DNA of 16,402 nucleotides from Savagea sp. (GTDB taxonomy: Bacteria > Bacillota > Bacilli > Bacillales_A > Planococcaceae). Under the pieces are notes generated by a model. It ran no database searches. It saw only the letters and a program-made list of their open reading frames with translations, and had not been told where the DNA came from. This document shows, piece after piece, positions 12,928 to 16,402 of the stretch. The position numbers were made by a program, and so were the translations under genes. The stretch lies in assembly GCA_030146155.1 (NCBI GenBank), contig JASLCF010000130.1, positions 1-16,402 of the forward strand, written 5' to 3'. How positions within the stretch are numbered: position 1 is the stretch's first letter; each line of letters starts with the position of its first letter.

Positions 12928-15810
12928 ATGTCAGTACAAAGCGAAGAACAACTTGAAAATGAATTGATTCAGCACTTAAAGACCTTAGGCTATCGTCAAG
13001 TTGATGTAAAAGATGAAAAGCAGCTCCTGATCAATCTCAAAACCCAGATTGAACAAGCCAATGGGCTTTCTGTACTTTCTGAAAATGAATGGGGACAGAT
13101 TCTCAATCATCTGAAAGCCGGTAATAGCTTCAATTGTGCCAAAGTGCTACGTCATCGCTTTCCAGTGACCTTTGATGATGGTTCAACACGACATATCGAC
13201 TTTCTGTTCTCGGACGCAAGTAAGAACATTTACCAAGTAACACATCAAATTGCTATTGATCATTCCAGTATCAATGGGCATACCAGTCGCTTTGACGTTA
13301 CCCTGCTGATTAATGGCCTACCGTTGGTTCAAATTGAACTGAAACGTGCCGGTGTAGAACTCCCTGAAGCATTCAATCAAACGCAGCGCTATGCCAAAGC
13401 AGCCTATGGCAGTGGTACAGGCTTATTCAACTATATTCAACTTTTTGTGATCAGTAATCGTGACCATACGCATTACTATGCCACAGGGACAAATAACTTT
13501 GAGTTTACCTTTCCTTGGGCAAACTTTGACAACAAGCATGTCCACAAAATCGATGCTTTTGCTGATACCTTTCTGAACCACTCGCATATTACTCAGATGC
13601 TGACTGAATATATGGTGATTCTGGAGGCAGAAAAGCGCCTAATGGTACTTCGTCCCTACCAGATCTATGCAGTACAGCAAATTATTCAGCGTGTACAAAC
13701 AGCCAAAACTCATGGCTATATTTGGCATACGACAGGTTCAGGTAAAACATTAACTTCATTCAAAGCCAGTCAATTGATCATGCGCTTGCCTGAAGTAGAA
13801 AAAGTGCTATTTGTCGTGGATCGTAGTGATCTGGACACGCAAACAGTGCGAGAGTTCAATGCTTTCAAAAAGGATAGTGTTGATACCACCAAGAATACCA
13901 ATACTCTGGTCAATCAATTGGGTCAGAAACATGACAAGCTCATTGTAACGACCTTGCAAAAACTCAATATTGCGATTAGTTCGGATCGCTATGCAGATAA
14001 AATTGCCTATCTGAAAGACAAAAAAGTCGTGATTATTTTTGATGAATGTCATCGTAGTCAATTTGGTGATACGCATCGTAATATCAAGCGTTTCTTCAAC
14101 CATGCACAAATGTTTGGCTTTACCGGCACACCTATTTTTGAAACCAATAGCCAACTTAAAATTGATTCCAAGGCTGTGACTACCAATGCCCTATTTGATG
14201 AATGCCTGCATAAATATGTGATTACCGATGCAATCCGGGATGGCAATGTATTACCCTTCCAGATTAGCTACCTAGGTAAATACACTGCAAACGGTATCGA
14301 AACCAGTCACAATTATGAAGAAGATGTTGAAGGTATAGACACCAAAGAACTGTTTGACAATCCAGAACGTCTGGAGATGATCACTCGCTATATTGTCGAC
14401 AATCACCACATAAAAACCAAGAACCAGAACTTCACTGCCATGTTCTGTGTAAGTTCAGTCGATGTACTGAATCAATACTATGCGCTATTTGAAAAAGTAC
14501 AGCAGCAGAAGCAACAAGAGGCAGAAGACCAAGGCCGAATCTTTAAGCCTCTCACTGTGGCAACCATATTCTCCTTCGCAGCCAATGAAGAACTCAAAGT
14601 TGAAGACAGTAATGGTTTGATTGATGAGGAATCTGCTGATATTCCAACAAGAATCAGTCAATCCAACCGTGACAAGCTCGATGGCTATATTGCGAAATAT
14701 AATGCTCAATTTGGACAGAATTTTAACTCAGGTGATGAGTTTTATGCTTATTACCGAGATATTGCCAATCGGGTACGCAAAAAAGAAATTGATATCCTCT
14801 TGGTCGTGAATATGTTCCTGACAGGTTTTGACTCAAAGACTTTAAATACCCTGTATGTGGATAAAAACCTCAAATATCATGGTTTAATCCAAGCATTTTC
14901 ACGCACCAATCGTATCCTGAATGCAGACAAGCCATTTGGCAACATTGTCTGCTTCCGCAATCTGAAACAAGCTACAGATAAAGCCCTAGCATTATTTTCA
15001 AACAAGGCTGAAGCAGAAAAGATAGTATTGATTCCAAGCTTTGAAAGCATCAAGGAAAAGTACAATGCTGCTGTAGCTGAATTACTTAAGATTGCCCCTG
15101 ACCCAGACAAGGTGTCGGAACTACCCACAGAAGAGCAACAATTGCAGTATGTGAAGGCTTTCCGTGAAGTCATGCGGATCAATGCACAACTGGAAAACTT
15201 TGTTGAATACGATCAGGATGACACTGACTTAAACAAAGCTGAATTTCAGAAGCATACCTCACAATATAAGTACCTCTATACCAATACTCGTGTCGTACAA
15301 CCGAAAGACAAAGTTTCTGTACTGAATGATGTGAACTTCCAACTGGAACTCATTCACAAAGATACAATCAATGTCGGCTATATCCTGAATTTACTGCAAT
15401 CCGCAGTCAACAACACCGATCAGAAACAAAAGCAAAAATATCGCGCACAGGTGCAAGATCTACTAGCAAATAATCATACGTTGTACGACAAACAGGAACT
15501 GATCCAAAAGTTTCTGGATGAAAATATTCCACGCATGATCACTGGTCAAAGTGTAGAAGAAGCGTTTGCACAATTCTGGGATGTAGAAAAGGAAAGAGCG
15601 ATTGATGAGCTTTGTCAAAAAGAAGCAATCAAGCCCGAAGTGTTCAAAGAAGTGATCGGCAAATATGAATACACCAAACGTCTGCCAAGTCGTGAAGATG
15701 TGACTGATCTACCTATTACTCGGCCTAAGATCTCAGAGCGTAAAACACTCATGAATACGCTAGTAGTCAAGACCAGACAATTCATCGAGAAGTTCTACAC
15801 TGGGCTGTAG
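12928..15810 (+). CDS. hsdR: Type I restriction endonuclease subunit HsdR
   Basis: 960 residues, slightly shorter than EcoR124I-type HsdR (about 1040). It translocates DNA with ATP and cuts far from the target when bound to the M2S core. The N-terminal PD-(D/E)XK nuclease is visible as RFDVTLLINGLPLVQIELKR, with Asp123, Glu137 and Lys139. The SF2 motor follows: Walker A HTTGSGKT (267-274), DECH (372-375), FTGTP (398-402), FLTGFD (630-635) and QAFSRTNR (655-662). The C-terminal helical region (about 690-960) would dock on the methylase. GYIWHTTGSGKTLTSFK is typical of the IC-like branch. The gene begins 27 bp after the GIY-YIG gene, with a run of six Gs (12911-12916) in the gap. All key residues are present. 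Confidence 0.97.
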   Translation: MSVQSEEQLENELIQHLKTLGYRQVDVKDEKQLLINLKTQIEQANGLSVLSENEWGQILNHLKAGNSFNCAKVLRHRFPVTFDDGSTRHIDFLFSDASKNIYQVTHQIAIDHSSINGHTSRFDVTLLINGLPLVQIELKRAGVELPEAFNQTQRYAKAAYGSGTGLFNYIQLFVISNRDHTHYYATGTNNFEFTFPWANFDNKHVHKIDAFADTFLNHSHITQMLTEYMVILEAEKRLMVLRPYQIYAVQQIIQRVQTAKTHGYIWHTTGSGKTLTSFKASQLIMRLPEVEKVLFVVDRSDLDTQTVREFNAFKKDSVDTTKNTNTLVNQLGQKHDKLIVTTLQKLNIAISSDRYADKIAYLKDKKVVIIFDECHRSQFGDTHRNIKRFFNHAQMFGFTGTPIFETNSQLKIDSKAVTTNALFDECLHKYVITDAIRDGNVLPFQISYLGKYTANGIETSHNYEEDVEGIDTKELFDNPERLEMITRYIVDNHHIKTKNQNFTAMFCVSSVDVLNQYYALFEKVQQQKQQEAEDQGRIFKPLTVATIFSFAANEELKVEDSNGLIDEESADIPTRISQSNRDKLDGYIAKYNAQFGQNFNSGDEFYAYYRDIANRVRKKEIDILLVVNMFLTGFDSKTLNTLYVDKNLKYHGLIQAFSRTNRILNADKPFGNIVCFRNLKQATDKALALFSNKAEAEKIVLIPSFESIKEKYNAAVAELLKIAPDPDKVSELPTEEQQLQYVKAFREVMRINAQLENFVEYDQDDTDLNKAEFQKHTSQYKYLYTNTRVVQPKDKVSVLNDVNFQLELIHKDTINVGYILNLLQSAVNNTDQKQKQKYRAQVQDLLANNHTLYDKQELIQKFLDENIPRMITGQSVEEAFAQFWDVEKERAIDELCQKEAIKPEVFKEVIGKYEYTKRLPSREDVTDLPITRPKISERKTLMNTLVVKTRQFIEKFYTGL

Positions 15811-15958
15811 TTTCCATTGGCCCTTACTCAATATACATATCTAAGCAAACTCCCCAACCAAAACTGGTTTTAGCCCTATATCATCGGGCTAAGATCAGGT
15901 AAGCATAAATTCCCCATTACCACAATAAAACTCATTTCTCTGCTCATAGCGAAACTTG

Positions 15959-15985
15959 ATGATCAATCTTCATGATCGTTTTTTA
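15959..15985 (+). terminator. Rho-independent terminator of the hsd operon
   Basis: GATCA (15962-15966) pairs with TGATC (15974-15978) and the stem extends outward by three pairs including G-T wobbles, followed by six Ts (15980-15985). It lies about 150 bp after the hsdR stop and is the first plausible terminator on this strand. Confidence 0.6.
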
Positions 15986-16140
15986 TTCATCAATTACGAT
16001 ACTCACATCGAAAGTGAGAATATAGTGAAATGAAAATGGGTGATGTATTTTTTGATATTTGAGTTTAGCCCATCGGATTATCGAACAAATGGACCACATA
16101 CGGTCTATGAAAATCCGGTGGTCTGAAATCCTCAGACAAC

Positions 16141-16171
16141 AAAAAACCCCATAAACCAAAGGCTTACGAGG
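16141..16171 (-). terminator. Rho-independent terminator of the tRNA gene
   Basis: On the minus strand CCTCGTAAGCC, loop TTT and GGTTTATGGGG form an 11-bp stem with G-T wobbles, followed by six Ts. It starts 7 bp after the tRNA 3' end. It lies on the island side of the att core, so the island supplies it together with the tRNA 3' half. Confidence 0.85.
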
Positions 16172-16178
16172 TTGAATG

Positions 16179-16255
16179 TGGTGGGCCCAGACAGACTTGA
16201 ACTGTCGACCAACGGATTATGAGTCCGCAGCTCTAACCAACTGAGCTATAGGCCC
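16179..16255 (-). tRNA. tRNA with CAT anticodon, most like tRNA-Ile2 (may be labelled tRNA-Met)
   Basis: A complete 77-nt cloverleaf with encoded CCA. The 7-bp acceptor stem pairs GGGCCTA with TGGGCCC, the D-arm is AGCTCAGTTGGTTAGAGCT, the anticodon loop is CTCATAA on a GCGGA/TCCGT stem, and the T-arm is GACAG TTCAAGT CTGTC. A CAT anticodon occurs in initiator Met, elongator Met and Ile2 tRNAs. The GGACTCATAATCC core, TTGGTC variable region and TTCAAGTC T-loop are those of known Ile2 tRNAs, whose C34 is changed to lysidine to read AUA. The 3' part from the anticodon loop onward appears to come from the island. Confidence 0.95.
16207..16225. repeat. Right attachment site core (attR) inside the tRNA gene
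   Basis: Identical to 573-591. To its right lies the original chromosomal 5' half of the tRNA; to its left lies the island-borne 3' half and terminator. Confidence 0.8.
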
Positions 16256-16402
16256 TATTTTAAATACTGATATATAAGATATATAGAGGTGGAATACTAG
16301 CGAATATCAACTACAAACACAAGTGCTTTAGGATCAGTTCGAAGAGTCTGACGTTTTAATAGTCACTGCTCTCAACTTTATCAATAAATTCAAAGTTTAA
16401 CT
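16256..16402. other. Chromosomal flank upstream of the tRNA
   Basis: The tRNA promoter must lie here on the minus strand; the AT-rich run at 16263-16286 (TATATA-type) is the likely -10 area. A minus-strand frame from the window edge ends at a TAA (16358-16356) after 14 codons (LNFEFIDKVESSDY) and could be the tail of a chromosomal gene, but it is too short to support. Confidence 0.4.

Larger units (their letters stand above)
15811..16178. other. Gene-free right end of the island
   Basis: No supportable gene. It contains small dyads downstream of hsdR (AACCA/TGGTT at about 15857-15870; AGCCC/GGGCT at about 15878-15896), the operon terminator at 15959-15985, two overlapping dyads near attR (GACCAC 16092 with GTGGTC 16118; GTCTGA 16121 with TCAGAC 16132) and the tRNA terminator. 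The dyads near attR might be integrase or excisionase sites. Confidence 0.5.
573..16225. mobile_element. Integrated genomic island at a tRNA-Ile2(CAT) gene
   Basis: The element is bounded by 19-bp direct repeats derived from a tRNA gene, intact at the right and fragmentary at the left. It carries a tyrosine recombinase, a helicase-like gene that may serve replication, a series of small unknown genes and a type I restriction-modification operon. No capsid, tail or conjugation genes are visible, so it is not a complete phage or conjugative element; a satellite-like or mobilisable defence island fits better. The integrase gene lies 2.9 kb inside the left end with the helicase gene between. Whether the element can still excise is not visible from sequence alone. 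Confidence 0.75.

Noticed and set aside
13807..14246. Minus-strand open frames within hsdR
   Set aside because: They lie opposite conserved helicase motifs of hsdR and are shadows of its codon bias.
16356..16400. Possible tail of a minus-strand gene at the right edge
   Set aside because: Only 14 codons are visible, which chance easily explains; kept as a remark on the flank.

Overview
The window looks like a piece of an Acinetobacter-type gammaproteobacterial chromosome. This is inferred from the low G+C, the style of the tRNA and of the proteins; no database search was possible. Its main content is a 15.6 kb integrated genomic island between two copies of a 19-bp sequence (573-591 and 16207-16225). 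The right copy lies inside an intact CAT-anticodon tRNA gene, most like tRNA-Ile2. The left copy is the edge of a displaced 47-nt 3' fragment of such a tRNA. Left of the island (1-485) are two phage-like genes, so the left neighbour is probably another mobile element sharing this tRNA site.

Layout. 486-1283 holds no gene; it carries the displaced tRNA end, two hairpins, an array of AGACC-type repeats, a perfect palindrome and an AT-rich tract, which together look like a possible replication origin. 1284-4646 (minus strand) encodes a tyrosine integrase followed by a 711-aa superfamily 2 helicase-like protein, ended by a good terminator. 4647-8622 is accessory DNA with small genes of mostly unknown function: a 131-aa protein, a very acidic 65-aa protein, a divergent 221-aa protein with a Cys/His cluster, a four-gene minus-strand group (52, 185, 113 and 92 aa), and a 118-aa protein. 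8783-9089 is a scar: a decayed 5' fragment of a second, divergent hsdM gene fused to a second copy of the upstream region and first codons of the 52-aa gene.

9247-15810 is a complete type I restriction-modification operon, apparently IC-like, in the order hsdM - hsdS - GIY-YIG/DUF4357 nuclease - hsdR. HsdM and HsdS would form the methyltransferase, and HsdR would add ATP-dependent translocation and cleavage. The GIY-YIG protein is an uncommon extra member whose job is unknown. Terminators follow the operon and the tRNA.

The strongest observations are these. Island integration appears to have rebuilt the tRNA with a different T-stem, with four compensatory base-pair changes. The hsdM relic and the 83-bp duplication record replacement or recombination of restriction cassettes. 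An extra nuclease gene sits inside the hsd operon. There is a putative origin next to the helicase gene.
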